Positions 32,585 through 42,133 of a stretch of DNA of 64,000 bases are shown here, one piece after another; position 1 is the stretch's first letter; each line of letters starts with the position of its first letter. The translations under genes and the position numbers were made by a program. The stretch is from assembly GCF_027594505.1 (NCBI RefSeq), contig NZ_CP115149.1, positions 1,884,518 through 1,948,517 on the forward strand, written 5' to 3'. This DNA is from Tepidiforma flava (lineage in GTDB: Bacteria > Chloroflexota > Dehalococcoidia > Tepidiformales > Tepidiformaceae). Below the pieces are notes generated by a model. The model made no database searches. It had not been told where the DNA came from and was given only the letters and a program-made list of their open reading frames with translations.

Positions 32585-33488
32585 ATGCTCCAGCGGATCG
32601 ACCACCTCGTCGCGCCCGTCCCCTCCCTCGATGCTGCCGCCGAAGCGTACGGGCGCCTCGGCCTCGCCCTCACGCCGCGCACGGTCCACGCCGGGCGCGG
32701 CACCGCCAACCGCGCCGCCTTTGTCGGCCGCTCTGCCGCCGATTTCGTCTACCTCGAGCTCCTCGCCGTCGAGGCGTACCCCAGCGCAGCTCCCGCCCTC
32801 ACGCCGCGCCCGGTACGCTGACGTCGCGGCACCAGCGGCGGCCTCGCCGCGATCGCCTTCACCGCCGACCGCCCCCTCGATGCGGCCCTCCCGCCGCTCG
32901 CGGCCGCCGGCGCAGCGCCATCGACCGCTCGGCCGGTCCGCTGCCGACGACGGCCAGTCTCGTCGTCGACGCCGCCCTCGCCGCCGGCATCCCCGCCATC
33001 CCCTTCCCCATCCTCCTCGTCGATTACCCCGGCGGCCTCGACGCCCGCTTCGAACGCTCCCGCAGCCTCGGCCGCTTCGACCACCGGTTCCCGCTCGCGC
33101 GGCTCGACCACCTCGCCGTCCTCGCCCCCGACCTCGACGCCGCGACCCGCACCTGGGTCGACGCTCCTGGGGCTCGCCGTCGCCGGCGAAATCGCTGCGC
33201 CCGGCATGGTCATCCGCCAGCTCCGCTGCGGCGATGCCGTCATCGAACTCGACCTCGCCGCCCGTCGGCGATGCCAGCCCGCTCGCCGGCCGGCCTGCAG
33301 CGCTCCTGCCCGTCGCTGCGCCTGGGATGGTAGCCGGCCCGCTCGACGCCGCGGCCGCCCTCGCCCGCGAGCGCGGCTTCTCCTGCCCGCCCCCATCGCC
33401 CGGCGTCATCCCCGGCACCCGCCGGACGACCATCCCCGCGGCCGAACTCGGCGGCGTCGCCATGCAGCTCCTCGAATACGCCGGCTGA
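32585..33488 (+). CDS. Glyoxalase-like (VOC) domain protein, frame-broken
   Basis: About 295 residues with two vicinal-oxygen-chelate-like repeats. The first begins [20 protein letters not shown] and continues [12 protein letters not shown] and [10 protein letters not shown]. The second begins [20 protein letters not shown], then [19 protein letters not shown], and the protein ends [13 protein letters not shown]. This matches the glyoxalase-like PF13468 pattern of metal-dependent isomerases/dioxygenases; substrate unknown. Divergent from treS with a 94-bp gap. Start ATG 32585. Breaks near 32805, 32830, 32912, 33165 and 33262. Confidence 0.75.
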
Positions 33489-33533
33489 AACGTCCCCGCG
33501 CTGCAACCTCCCTTCCCCCGAGATGCACCCGTA

Positions 33534-33550
33534 GGGGTTTCCCCCTAGGG
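33534..33550 (+). promoter_or_regulatory. GGGGTTT-N5-TAGGG box with inverted repeat
   Basis: Box GGGGTTT ccccc TAGGG (33534-33550), within which TAGGGG (33532-33537) and CCCCTA (33542-33547) form a perfect inverted repeat. It lies 50 bp before the small gene at 33601. The same spacing of GGGGTTT and TAGGG recurs before the zinc-ribbon gene at 50,053. Confidence 0.45.
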
Positions 33551-33600
33551 CGAAAACCTGATCGAAGCCCCTCCGCTCCGCGCGGGGGCGGGAGCATTCG

Positions 33601-33951
33601 ATGGACACGCGACCGGTCTCCGGACTCCTCGGCGCCGCCGCCTACCGCCCGTTCCACCCTGGCATACGGCTCGCCCGTCGTGCGCCACCCGCCTCTCCAC
33701 CGCCGACGCCGCCGATACGGTCGATATCTCCCCCGAAGCCCGCGAGCTCGCCGCCCGTTTTGCCCGACCCTTCCCCCACGGCGACGGCTAGCTGGGACCA
33801 GGTCCGCTACGACCCGCCCCACACCGACGACCCCGACTTCCCCTGGGAAGTCGCCCACCAGCAGTGGATGGAGATCGTCGACCGCGTCTTCCGCAAGCCC
33901 GGCGATGCCGCCGAACCCGGCGCAGCGGGCCCCGGCTCAGCCCCCGCCTGA
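33601..33951 (+). CDS. Small protein with VDISPEAR motif, frame-broken
   Basis: About 116 residues. It begins MDTRPVSGLLGAAAYRPF, and after breaks near 33660 and 33790 contains ADAADTVDISPEARELAARF, then DFPWEVAHQQWMEIVDRVFR and a Pro/Ala tail. The VDISPEAR segment is common in FlgM-like and other small flagella-associated proteins, but no other flagellar gene is present, so this is only a resemblance. GGGAG lies upstream of the ATG. Its end overlaps the convergent SDR gene by about 15 bp. Confidence 0.5.
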   Translation: MDTRPVSGLLGAAAYRPFHPGIRLARRAPPASPPPTPPIRSISPPKPASSPPVLPDPSPTATASWDQVRYDPPHTDDPDFPWEVAHQQWMEIVDRVFRKPGDAAEPGAAGPGSAPA

Positions 33952-34737
33952 CCCGCCGCGCCGAAGAACGAGAACAGCTCGGGGTACTTCTTCAGGCTCG
34001 CGCCGCCGTCGATGTACAGCGTCTGCCCGGTCATCAGCGACGACACGTCCGAGGCCAGGTAGAGCGCCAGCCCCGCCACATCCTCGGGCTCGCCCGCCCG
34101 CCCCAGCGCCGTCTCCGCGATGAACGCCGCCTCCAGCCCCGGCACGGCCGTCATCGGCGCCGTCGCCGGCGTGTGGATGAGCCCCGGCCCGATCGCGTTC
34201 ACGCGGATCCCGTGCCGGCCCAGCTCCAGCGCCGCCACCTTCGTCAGCATCGCCACCCCCGCCTTCGCCGAGCAGTAGGCCGCGAACCCCTCCGTCGGCT
34301 GAATCGCGTTCAGGCTCGCGATGTTGATGATGCTGCCGCTCCTGCCCCTGCGCAATCATCTGCGCCGCCTCGTGCTTGATGCACAGGAACGTCCCCGTCA
34401 GCGAAATCCCGATCACCCGCTCCCAGTCGGCCAGCGGGTACGCCTGGATCGGCGAGAAGCCGCCCACGCCCGCGTTGTTCACCGCGATGTCCAGCCGCCC
34501 GAACCTCCGCACCGCCTGCGCCACCATCCGCGCCACCGCTGCCTCGTCCCGGACGTCGACCTCCGCCCCGTCCACCTGGTTGTGGCCCAGCTCCCCGATC
34601 AGCCGGGCGATTCCCGCCGGGTCCACATCCCCCACGATGACCCGCGCTCCCTCGCGCACGAACGCCTCCACGATCGCCTTGCCGATGCCCGAGGCTCCCC
34701 CCGTGACGATCGCGACCCTGCCCTCCAGCGAACCCAT
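33937..34737 (-). CDS. Short-chain dehydrogenase/reductase, frame-broken
   Basis: NAD(P)-dependent oxidoreductase with a Rossmann fold. The N-terminus MGSLEGRVAIVTGGASGIGK carries TGxxxGxG; further on are VIVGDVDPAG (Asp at the beta2 end suggests NAD preference), LDIAVNNAGVGGF, SGSIINIASLNAIQP, the active-site YCSAKAGVAML (YxxxK) and ASLMTGQTLYIDGGASL-type C-terminal strand. Start ATG 34737. Breaks near 34340 and in the last 15 codons, so the exact end (33937-33950) is uncertain. Substrate unknown. Confidence 0.92.
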   Translation of the reverse strand: MGSLEGRVAIVTGGASGIGKAIVEAFVREGARVIVGDVDPAGIARLIGELGHNQVDGAEVDVRDEAAVARMVAQAVRRFGRLDIAVNNAGVGGFSPIQAYPLADWERVIGISLTGTFLCIKHEAAQMIAQGQERQHHQHREPERDSADGGVRGLLLGEGGGGDADEGGGAGAGPARDPRERDRAGAHPHAGDGADDGRAGAGGGVHRGDGAGAGGRARGCGGAGALPGLGRVVADDRADAVHRRRREPEEVPRAVLVLRRGGSGGG

Positions 34738-34766
34738 CGTCCGAACCTCCTGCGCTGCTCACGAAA

Positions 34767-34792
34767 CGGCCCCGGCGCATCCGCCGGGGCCG
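34767..34792 (-). terminator. Intrinsic terminator between DLH and SDR genes
   Basis: Perfect 11-bp stem CGGCCCCGGCG / CGCCGGGGCCG with a 4-nt loop, followed on the minus strand by TTT. It separates the dienelactone hydrolase transcript from the downstream SDR gene. Confidence 0.65.
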
Positions 34793-34812
34793 CCTGCCTT
34801 CGAATCCGCCGC

Positions 34813-35486
34813 CTAGAGGTACTTCCGGAACCAGGCGAGCGTCTTCTCCCACGCATCCTTCGCCGCCGCCGGGTTGTACTGCGGCTCCGGGTGCTCATCG
34901 TTGAAGAACGCGTGCCTGCGTCCCCGGGTAGGTGATGAACTCGTGCGTGATGCCCCGCTTCTCCAGCTCCGCCTTGTACGTCGGGATGTTCGGGTTCACG
35001 AAGTCGTCGTGCTCCGCCCAAATGCCCAGCACCGGCGCCGTTAGCCCGTCCCAGTTGTACTTCACCATCGGGTGCCCGCCGTAGAAGTCCACGCACGCGC
35101 CCACATCCCCGTCGCTGTTGCACGCCGCGAACAGCGACAGCGCCCCGCCCATGCAGAACCCCACCGTCCCAGACCGGGCCGCCGGTCAGCTCCTTCAGGT
35201 AGGCCACCGCCCCCTTCAGGTCCGCCTCCGCCCGCTGGATGTTCAGCGCCATCAGCAGCTTCCCGGCCTCGTCCGGCTCCTTCGTGACCACCCCGTGGTA
35301 CAGGTCCGGCGCCAGCGCGACGAACCCCTCGTTCGCGAACCGGTCCGCGATGCCTTTGATGTTGTCGTTGAGCCCCCACCACTCCTGGATCACGATGACG
35401 CCCTTGCCGGACCCGGAGGCCGGCTTCGCAAGGTAGCCGCTGCACGTACCCGCCGTTGGCGGACCGAAGGTCACCATCTCTCCCAT
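34813..35486 (-). CDS. Dienelactone hydrolase-family protein, frame-broken
   Basis: Alpha/beta hydrolase with a cysteine nucleophile, about 225 residues. Landmarks: [20 protein letters not shown] (oxyanion region), [25 protein letters not shown] with the nucleophile in [22 protein letters not shown] (Asp) and [14 protein letters not shown] (His), ending LAWFRKYL. The family opens dienelactones in aromatic degradation, but many members hydrolyse other esters. Start ATG 35486. Breaks near 35435, 35165 and 34915. Confidence 0.92.
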
Positions 35487-35540
35487 CGGTCTCGACTCCT
35501 TTCCCCCGCAGCCGCGGGGCCGAAACTTCGCGCCGATAGC

Positions 35541-36725
35541 CTACCCGCTCCCCGTTTCCGCGTCAGCCTCCTCCAGCGCCAGCCCAATCTCCTCCCGCAC
35601 TCGCGCATCCGCTTCGACCCGCAAGCGTGCTTCGAGGACATGGCGCACGGGCGCGCCCGTCCGCGCGCCAAGCCGCCCCAGCGCCCACGCCGCGTGCCCC
35701 CGCACCAGCGCCGACGCGTCCTCCAGCGCCAGCGCCAGCACCGGCAGGTCCCCTGCGCTGCCCCCGTTCCCCAGCGCGATGCACGCGTTCCGCGCCATGC
35801 CTTCCCGCTTCGCCCGCATCAGCGCCGTGCCCCGGTAGCGCGTCGGCGAACGCCAGCCTCGTCCATCTCGATGAACTGCCGCAGCAGCGGCCACGCCCGG
35901 TCAACGTCCGCAGCCGCCAGTTCCGGGTCGGCCTCGCCACCGCCCCGCCCCCACCGGACACGCGTCGAGGCAATCGTCGCAACCGAACACCCGCATCCCC
36001 ATCGCAGCCCGGAGGTCGCGCGGCACCGGCCCCCGCAGCTCGATCGTCAGGTAGCTGATGCACCGCCGCGCATCCACCACCGGCCCCCGTCCTCCGCAAT
36101 CGCCCCGGTCGGGCAGGCGGCGATGCACCGCCGGCAGGCGCTCGCACGTCTTCTTCAGCGGCGGGTCCGGGTCCAGCTCCAGCGTCGTCGCGATGACCCC
36201 CAGCACGCACCCATCGGCCCGAACCCCGGCGCCAGCAGCATCGTCGACTTACCCCAGCCAGCCCAGCCCCGCCGCCGCCGCGTACGGCCGCTCCAGCAGC
36301 GGCCCGTAGTCCACCGTCGCCCGCGCCGCAGCAGCCGAACTCCTCCCGCAGCCGCCAGCAGCCGCCTTCCTCAGCCGCGACTCGAACACCCGGTGGTAAT
36401 CGCGCCCCCGCGCGTACCGCGCGACGACGCCCCGGGCCTCGCCCGTCCCCGGGCGGCGCCGGGTCACGCCCCCGCGCCGGCAGCGCCATCCCACTACGAG
36501 GCTCCGACGCCCCCGCGAGGAACCGCCCCGGGTCCGTTGCCCGCTCCACCACAGTCCGCGTCCATCCACCGCATCTCGCCGAACAGCCCCGCGTCCAGTG
36601 CGCCCAGCGCAGCCCTCCGCGCCCCGCGCCGCCGGCTCCGCCCGCGCAATGCCGACAAGCGGGAAGCCCGCCTCCCGGCAGACCGCCTTCACCCGCGCTT
36701 CCAGCTCCCCGGCCAGTGCGTCCAT
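35541..36725 (-). CDS. queG: Epoxyqueuosine reductase QueG, frame-broken
   Basis: Cobalamin- and iron-sulfur-dependent enzyme for the last step of queuosine synthesis in tRNA. The N-terminus MDALAGELEARVKAVCREAG leads to GFPLVGIARAEPA, then YARGRDYHRVF and a glycine-rich LGWLGKSTMLLAPGFGP. A double 4Fe-4S region shows CRRCIAACPTGAI and CDDCLDACPVG. The C-terminus is a HEAT-like repeat domain (GRLGARTGAPVRHVLEA), as in the long QueG form. Start ATG 36725. About nine breaks between 36,620 and 35,840. Confidence 0.88.
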
Positions 36726-36881
36726 TCTCGCGCGTCCCCCCGGCCCCGCCGCCGTCTCAACATTCTGCCGTGATGTCGAAGATGCTTGCCGCGACAACAT
36801 CCCATAACTGCTGTCAGCCCCTCGCTTCCGCGGCCATTCCCGCACCAAAATGCCCTGAGCACCCGCTAAGCTGCCGTTGAC

Positions 36882-36901
36882 GCTTCAACGATCGCTTCAA
36901 C
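36882..36901 (+). repeat. Direct repeat GCTTCAAC x2 before the SufR-like gene
   Basis: Two copies of GCTTCAAC (36882-36889 and 36894-36901) spaced 12 bp apart, 22 bp before the regulator start and just after GTTGAC (possible -35). A tandem operator bound by the regulator itself is possible. Confidence 0.4.
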
Positions 36902-36922
36902 TTCCCGCACACTTCCGCATCC

Positions 36923-37580
36923 ATGCCCCCGACGACCTGCCTCGACCTTCTCGACCCGACCCGCCGCGCGCTCCTCGTCGCCCTCCGCCGCCTCGGCGGC
37001 GCGACCGCCGAAGAGGTCGCCTCCCACTGCTTCCTCTCCGTCGGCGCCGCCCGCCAGCATCTCCAATCGCTCGAGGCGCAAGGCATCGTCGCCCACGAAC
37101 CCCTGCGCCGCGGCCCCGGCCGGCCCCGCCACCGCTACCTCCTCACCCCGGCGGGCGAGGCCCTCTTCCCCAGGCTCGACCACGAAGCGCTCGATACCCT
37201 CCTCGAAGCCGTCGAACAGGAACCCCCCGACGTCCGCGAGCGCCTCCTGCGCCGCCTCCGTCGAGGGCACCATCAGCCGCTACCGGCCCGCCTTCGAAAC
37301 CCACGGCCGCGGCTCCCCGCTCCGCGGCGCCGTTGCTGTCTTCGAGGAGGCCGGCTACCTCCCCGAAGTCCGCGAAACCCCCGCCGGCATCGCCATCACC
37401 CTCCACCACTGCCCGATCGCCGATGCCCCCCGCCGGCGCGAACTCCTCTGCGAGGCCGAAGCCCGCTGCCTCGCCGCCGCCTTCCCGGGCGCCCGCCTCG
37501 AACGGGATGCCTACCGGCCGCACGGCGACCCGCGCTGCACCTACATCCTCGAACCGTCCGTCGAGCCCGGCGACGGCTGA
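36923..37580 (+). CDS. SufR-like winged-helix regulator with C-terminal cysteines, frame-broken
   Basis: About 215 residues. An ArsR/DeoR-like winged helix (RRALLVALRRLGGATAEEVA, HCFLSVGAARQHLQSLEAQG, RRGPGRPRHRYLLTPAGEAL) is followed by a sensory half. Four cysteines at LHHCP, LLCEAEARCL and DPRCTYILE match the spaced cysteines of SufR, which binds a 4Fe-4S cluster and controls Fe-S assembly genes. No suf genes are near, so its target is unknown. Start ATG 36923. Breaks near 37258 and 37428. Confidence 0.75.
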
Positions 37581-37591
37581 CCGGCAGACCG

Positions 37592-37618
37592 GGGCCCCGG
37601 CGCGCGCCGCCGGGGCCC
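37592..37618. terminator. Bidirectional hairpin between convergent genes
   Basis: Perfect 11-bp stem GGGCCCCGGCG / CGCCGGGGCCC with a 5-nt loop, between the stop of the SufR-like gene (37580) and that of the converging acyl-CoA dehydrogenase (37646). Confidence 0.6.
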
Positions 37619-37645
37619 ATGCATCGCAACGTGCCGGGCCGGGCC

Positions 37646-38877
37646 TCAGGCCACGCCGAAGTCCCAGCTCGCGCCGTCGTGGTACACCTTGAGCACGTTC
37701 TTCGCGATCAGGATCCGGTGCACCTCGTCCGGCCCGTCCGCGATCCGCAGCGTCCGCGCCCCCGTGTACATCCCCGCCAGCGGCGTATCGCCCGAGACGC
37801 CCATCGCGCCGTGCACCTGGATGGCGCGGTCCACCACGCGCTCGTGCGCTGCCGGCACGTACACCTTCAGCGCCGAGATCCGCAGCGTCCGCGGGTCCAG
37901 CCCGCTGTCGATCACCTCCGCCGTGTGAATCGTCATCAGCCGCGCCGTGCACGATGTCGATGTACGAATCCGCGATGAACCCCTGGATGAACTGCTTCGT
38001 CTCCAGCTTCCCGCTCGCGCACCTCGCGGTCCATCGAGCGCCGCACCATGAGGTCGAACGCCCGCCACATCTGCCCCACGGTCTGTTCATGCAGTGGAAC
38101 ACGCGCCCCGCGCCCAGCCGGTCCTGCGCCGCCTGGTGGCCGCTCCCCGTCCGGCCGAGCTGGTTCGTCACCGGCACCCGGACGTTCCGCGTACTCCACC
38201 TCGCAGTGGTTCGATTCGATGCCCCAGACCTTGATCTTCCGGACGATCCGGAAGCCCGGGGTGTCCGTCGGCACGATGATCTGGGTCATCTTCTCCTTCT
38301 GGCCGCCGGCCCCGTCCGGCTCCTCCGTCCGGCACATCACGATCGCGAACGCCGCCCCGTCTGCGCCCGTCGTGAACCACTTCCGGCCGTTGATCACCCA
38401 CTCATCGCCGTCCCGCACCGCCCGCGTCTGGATGGCGTACGGGTCCGAACCCGGCGCGTCCGGCTCCGTCATCGAGAAGCACGAGCGGATCTCGCCCCGG
38501 ATGAGCGGCTCCAGCCACTTCTTCTTCTGCTCCTCCGTCCCGTACTTCAGCAGGATGGTCTGGTTCCCCGAATCCGGCGCCACCACCCCGAACAGCGGGT
38601 TCGAATACGGGCTCCACGCGAGGATCTCGTTCATGTAGGCGTGCTTCATGCAACCCGATCCCCATCCCGCCGTACCGTCCTTCGGCAGGTGCGGCGCCCA
38701 CAGCCCGGCCGCCTTCACGTGCTCCTGGATCTCATGGCGCAGCCGCTGGGTCTCCGGGTTCCGGTAGTCCCCCAGCCGGTCCTCGTTCGGGATGATGTAC
38801 CGGTTGACGATGTTCGCCGTCGCCTCCCGGATCTGGTTGGTCTCCGGGTCCAGCGTCGGCACCGGCGAAACCTGCAT
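37646..38877 (-). CDS. Acyl-CoA dehydrogenase, frame-broken
   Basis: FAD-dependent dehydrogenase of about 410 residues, closer to the ACAD10/11-like group. Landmarks: IREATANIVNRYIIPNEDR, YMNEILAWSPYSNPLFGVVA, NQTILLKYGTEEQKKKWLEP, IRSCFSMTEPDAPGSDPYAI (flavin-binding strand), EWVINGRKWFTTGADGA, and C-terminal AIQVHGAMGVSGDTPLAGMY, which carries the conserved HGxxG(Y). It acts in fatty or branched-chain acyl-CoA oxidation. Start ATG 38877 is preferred over 38892 because GAGG lies 7 bp before it. Breaks near 38655, 38190, 38090, 38020 and 37950. Confidence 0.9.
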
Positions 38878-38927
38878 GGGTGCGTCCTCCATCGATGTGC
38901 GATGGGCGAAGTCTACGCCGAAACGAA

Positions 38928-38957
38928 CAGGGCGCGCCGTCCGTTCGGCGCGCCCTG
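38928..38957 (-). terminator. Intrinsic terminator after the DinB-like gene
   Basis: 12-bp stem CAGGGCGCGCCG / CGGCGCGCCCTG with a 6-nt loop, followed on the minus strand by TTCGTTTC, 28 bp after the stop of the gene ending at 38985. Confidence 0.6.
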
Positions 38958-38984
38958 CAGCGTCGCGTGGTCCCGGCCGGACCG

Positions 38985-39452
38985 TCAGGTGATCGGCCAG
39001 CGCGCGCTCGCCTCATAGGTGCGTGCGACAATCGGATGGTGGATCCAGATCTGGGCCACCAGCTCGGCCTTCTCCATCTCGTAGCCGCCCAGCTTCAGCG
39101 ACGGTCGCAAGGTCCGCCTCGTCGAGCCCCTCGACGAACTTCGCCGAGGCCTCCTGCCCCTCGAGGATCGCCTGGATGACCTCCTCGCGGCTCTTCTCCT
39201 TCAGCGATGCGATCGCCGCCGCGTTGTTCTGCGCCGCAGCCGCCGCCGTGACGCTGTCCAGCACGCCTACGCGCCGAGCAGCGGGTAGAGCCGCGGCGCC
39301 GCGCCGGCCACCGCCGCGATGTGCCGGAAGGCATCCCCGCTCGTCCACTGGTGGCCCAGCTGGTAATCCCAGTCCTTCGTCCGCTCCGCGGCCGCAGCTG
39401 CGCGCCGGCCGGCGAACCGGATGCCCTCGGCCAGCTCCTGTTTCGAAATCAT
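38985..39452 (-). CDS. DinB/maleylpyruvate-isomerase-like helical protein, frame-broken
   Basis: About 155 residues, all-helical. MISKQELAEGIRFAGRRA and DYQLGHQWTSGDAFRHIAAV resemble the first helices of DinB_2/MDMPI N-terminal proteins, where a metal-binding His sits in the second helix. The tail reads LGGYEMEKAELVAQIWIHHP and ends YEASARWPIT. Such proteins bind a metal and are often thiol-dependent transferases; the activity here is not established. Start ATG 39452. Breaks near 39265 and 39108. Confidence 0.6.
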
Positions 39453-39542
39453 GCGGTCATCTCCTCATGAAAAGGTCGCGCGTAGCGTGCGGCCCCCCGG
39501 CCCGCGCCGCAACGGCCGGTTCGCCCCGGTCGCGGGGATCCA

Positions 39543-40399
39543 CTACTCGTAGCTTTCGTCCTCCGCCTCGACGTCCACGTCCGGCGTCGAATCGATGTCC
39601 TCATGCCGGTCTCGCTCCAGCCCTCTTCCGTCTCCTCTTCCAGCTCCTCGTCCTCGTCGTAGCCCCACTCCTCGTCCTCGTCCCGCCGGAGCAGCCCCCG
39701 CCGCGTGTACCACGGCGCGGATCTCCGACAGCCGCGACTGCGGGAAGCTCACCTTGTCGATCATCGACGGGTGCTTGAACGTCTCCCGCAGGATCACCTT
39801 CGGCTGCTCGCCCGTGCTCACCATCGCCGCGCTGTACCGGTTCCCCGCCTTCATCATCCGCGCCAGCCGCAGCCCGATCCGCGGTTCGATCATCCCCACG
39901 TGCTTGAACGTCGCCCCGGACCGTGAGCACGTTCACCGCGTTGCCCTGCACTTCGAGCTGCACGATGTCGCCCGCGTCGAGCACTGCCGCCACCTTCGAG
40001 TCGACCGCCTGCAGCGCCGCCACCGCCGCGCTGCCCGTCTCCTCGACGAACACGCCGCGTATCCACCTGCGTCGGCGGCGCTGCTCACCGGCGCATCGCG
40101 CAGGGCCGCCAGCCGATCGATGTTGCGCCGCGCGATCTGGTTCGTCGGGTCGAGGTCGAGCGCCTTCTGGTAGGCGTCCAGCGCCTCCTGCACCTGCCCC
40201 AGCTCGCTCAGCGGCCTTCCCCAGCCGGTTGTACCCTTCCGCTTCGTTCGCGAAGAGCCGCGTGTACTCCCGGTTCACCTGCACGGCTTCCTGCCAGCGG
40301 CCAGTTGACCGCCAGCTTGACCGCCTGCTCCGTCAGTTGCTTCTTCAGCTTCGCCCGCTCCTCGGGCGTCATCTCGTCGAGGTTCGTTTCGTTCGTCAT
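39543..40399 (-). CDS. Tetratricopeptide-repeat protein, frame-broken
   Basis: About 285 residues. An acidic N-terminus (MTNETNLDEMTPEERAKL) leads to TPR units: GRWQEAVQVNREYTRLFANE and LGQVQEALDAYQKALDLDPT. The C-terminal half contains IVQLEVQGNAVNVLTV and a conserved-looking KHVGMIEPRIGLRLARMMKA, then a strongly acidic tail (DIDSTPDVDVEAEDES). TPRs mediate protein contacts, so this is probably a scaffold; partner unknown. Start ATG 40399. Breaks near 40300, 40215, 40065, 39915, 39712 and 39610. Confidence 0.75.
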
Positions 40400-40509
40400 C
40401 TTCCGTCGCTTTCTGCCAGCGGCCGCCCAGCGACAGCGGAAAGGATACGGCCGGCGCCCCGCTCGAGCAATCCGCAGCGCCCCGTCGGCCGCCGCCGTAC
40501 CATCATGCC

Positions 40510-41107
40510 ATGGCCCTGCCCGGCTCCCTCGCATCCGTCGACCCCGGCGCCCTCGCCGACCGCATGGCCCGCGCCTGGGCCGAGGCAGCCCCGCGCTTCG
40601 GCGCCTACCACCTCATCCTCCCCGGCGCCCCCGCCTTCGTCTGCAAGGTCGATGACTGCGAAGCCGCCTGCTGCCGCGTCTTCTCCGTCGCCATGCACGA
40701 CCGCGACGTCGACCGCTTCGCGCGCGTCTCCGGCCTCCAGCCCGTCCAGTTCCTCGAGCTCGAAAACGGCGAACCGATCCGCCTCCCGCTCGCGCAGCCC
40801 TACCTGCTCGCGCGCGATGGACGGCCGCTGCCGCTTCCTCCAGCCGCGCCACCGCTGCGGCGCCTACGAGGCCCGTCCGACTGCCTGCCGCCTCTATCCC
40901 CACTTCGTCGTCTACTGGAACCTCGAAACCGCCCGGCCCGTCTACGCCGACCCGCCGCCGCTCGCCGACGCCGCCGCCGCGGGCCCCGTCGTGCCCCTGC
41001 TCCTCGGTCACGAACAGTGTCCCGGCTTTACCGGCGCGCCGCTCACGGATGACGACTGGCTCGCGCTCCTCGAAGAAACCGACCACCTCCAGCGCAACCT
41101 CGCCTGA
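40510..41107 (+). CDS. YkgJ-family cysteine-cluster protein, frame-broken
   Basis: About 200 residues with the CxxCxxxCC-type metal site of the YkgJ family (zinc or iron-sulfur). Visible: [20 protein letters not shown], then [20 protein letters not shown] and [11 protein letters not shown], and [14 protein letters not shown] near the end. Members are mostly uncharacterised; some are demethylase or oxidoreductase-like. Start ATG 40510. Breaks near 40823 and 40860. Divergent from the TPR gene. Confidence 0.85.
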
Positions 41108-41168
41108 ACCCGGCACTGTCCTCGTCCCGCCGCTGTGCCCTACCCTCGAAGGTGAGCCCGCCGCATCC

Positions 41169-42106
41169 ATGTCCAGCCGCCACCTGTTCATCCTCTTCCT
41201 GCTCTCCGTGACGTGGGGAGCCTCCTTCCTCTTCATCAAGGTCCAGCTCGATGCCGGTCTGGAACCCCTCGGCGTCGCCAGCCTCCGCACCCTCCTCGGC
41301 GCGGCAGCGCTCGCCCCGTTCGTCCCGTCGCCGCTCGCCCGCGCGGCCCGGCCCACGCCCCGGCAGGCCGCCCTCCTCGCCGCGCTCGGGCTGACCAACT
41401 TCGCCCTCCCGTGGACGCTCGTCGCCGTCGCTGAGCACCACATCTCGAGCCGGCATGGCTTCCATCGCCAACGCCACCGCGCCGCTCTGGGCGGCCGTCC
41501 TTGCCGTCGCCTTCCTCCGCGACGAGCCGCTCACGCTCCAGAAATCCCTCGGCCTCGCCCTCGGCTTCACCGGCATCGTCTCTCCTCGCCGGCCCCGCCT
41601 CGGTCGGGCACCTTTCCGGCGAAGCGCTCGGCCGTGAGCCTCATGCTCCTCTCCACCCTCAGCTACTCCTCCTCGGCGATCGTCATCCGGCGCACCCTCG
41701 GCGGTCTCCCCCCGGCGCTGGTCGCGTTCGGGCAAGTCGCCGCTGCCGCCGCCGTCCTTGCGCCGCTCGCTCTCGGCACTGGCGCCTTCGCCGGCGCCGA
41801 TTGGGGTCCCGGCGTCCTCGGCGCCGCTGCGGACCCTCGGCGTGCTCGGCTGGCGGGCGCCGCCGTCGTGCTCTACATGGGCCTCATCCAGCAGATCGGC
41901 GCCGTCCGCTCGACGCTCGTCACCTACCTCATCCCGCCGATGGGGCGTCCTGCTCGGCTGGGCGCTCCTCGGCGAACCGCTCGGGTGGAACCTCCTCGCC
42001 GGCCTCGCCGTCGTCCTCGCCGGCGTCCTCCTGGTCCAGGGCGTCATCTCGGCTTCCGCTCTCCCGCTCCCCCGCCCCCGAGGGCTCGGCCGCGGCCGGC
42101 CGCTGA
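41169..42106 (+). CDS. EamA-family (DMT) transporter, frame-broken
   Basis: Ten-helix drug/metabolite exporter built from two EamA repeats. Repeat 1 starts [20 protein letters not shown] and includes [20 protein letters not shown] and [20 protein letters not shown]; repeat 2 includes [20 protein letters not shown] and ends [16 protein letters not shown]. The WGASF element and the conserved P-Lx-A motif fit the family. Substrate unknown. Start ATG 41169. Breaks near 41447, 41580, 41632, 41830, 41850, 41943 and 42048. Confidence 0.88.
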
Positions 42107-42133
42107 GCCGCAGCTTCCTGCTAAGCTCCCGCC

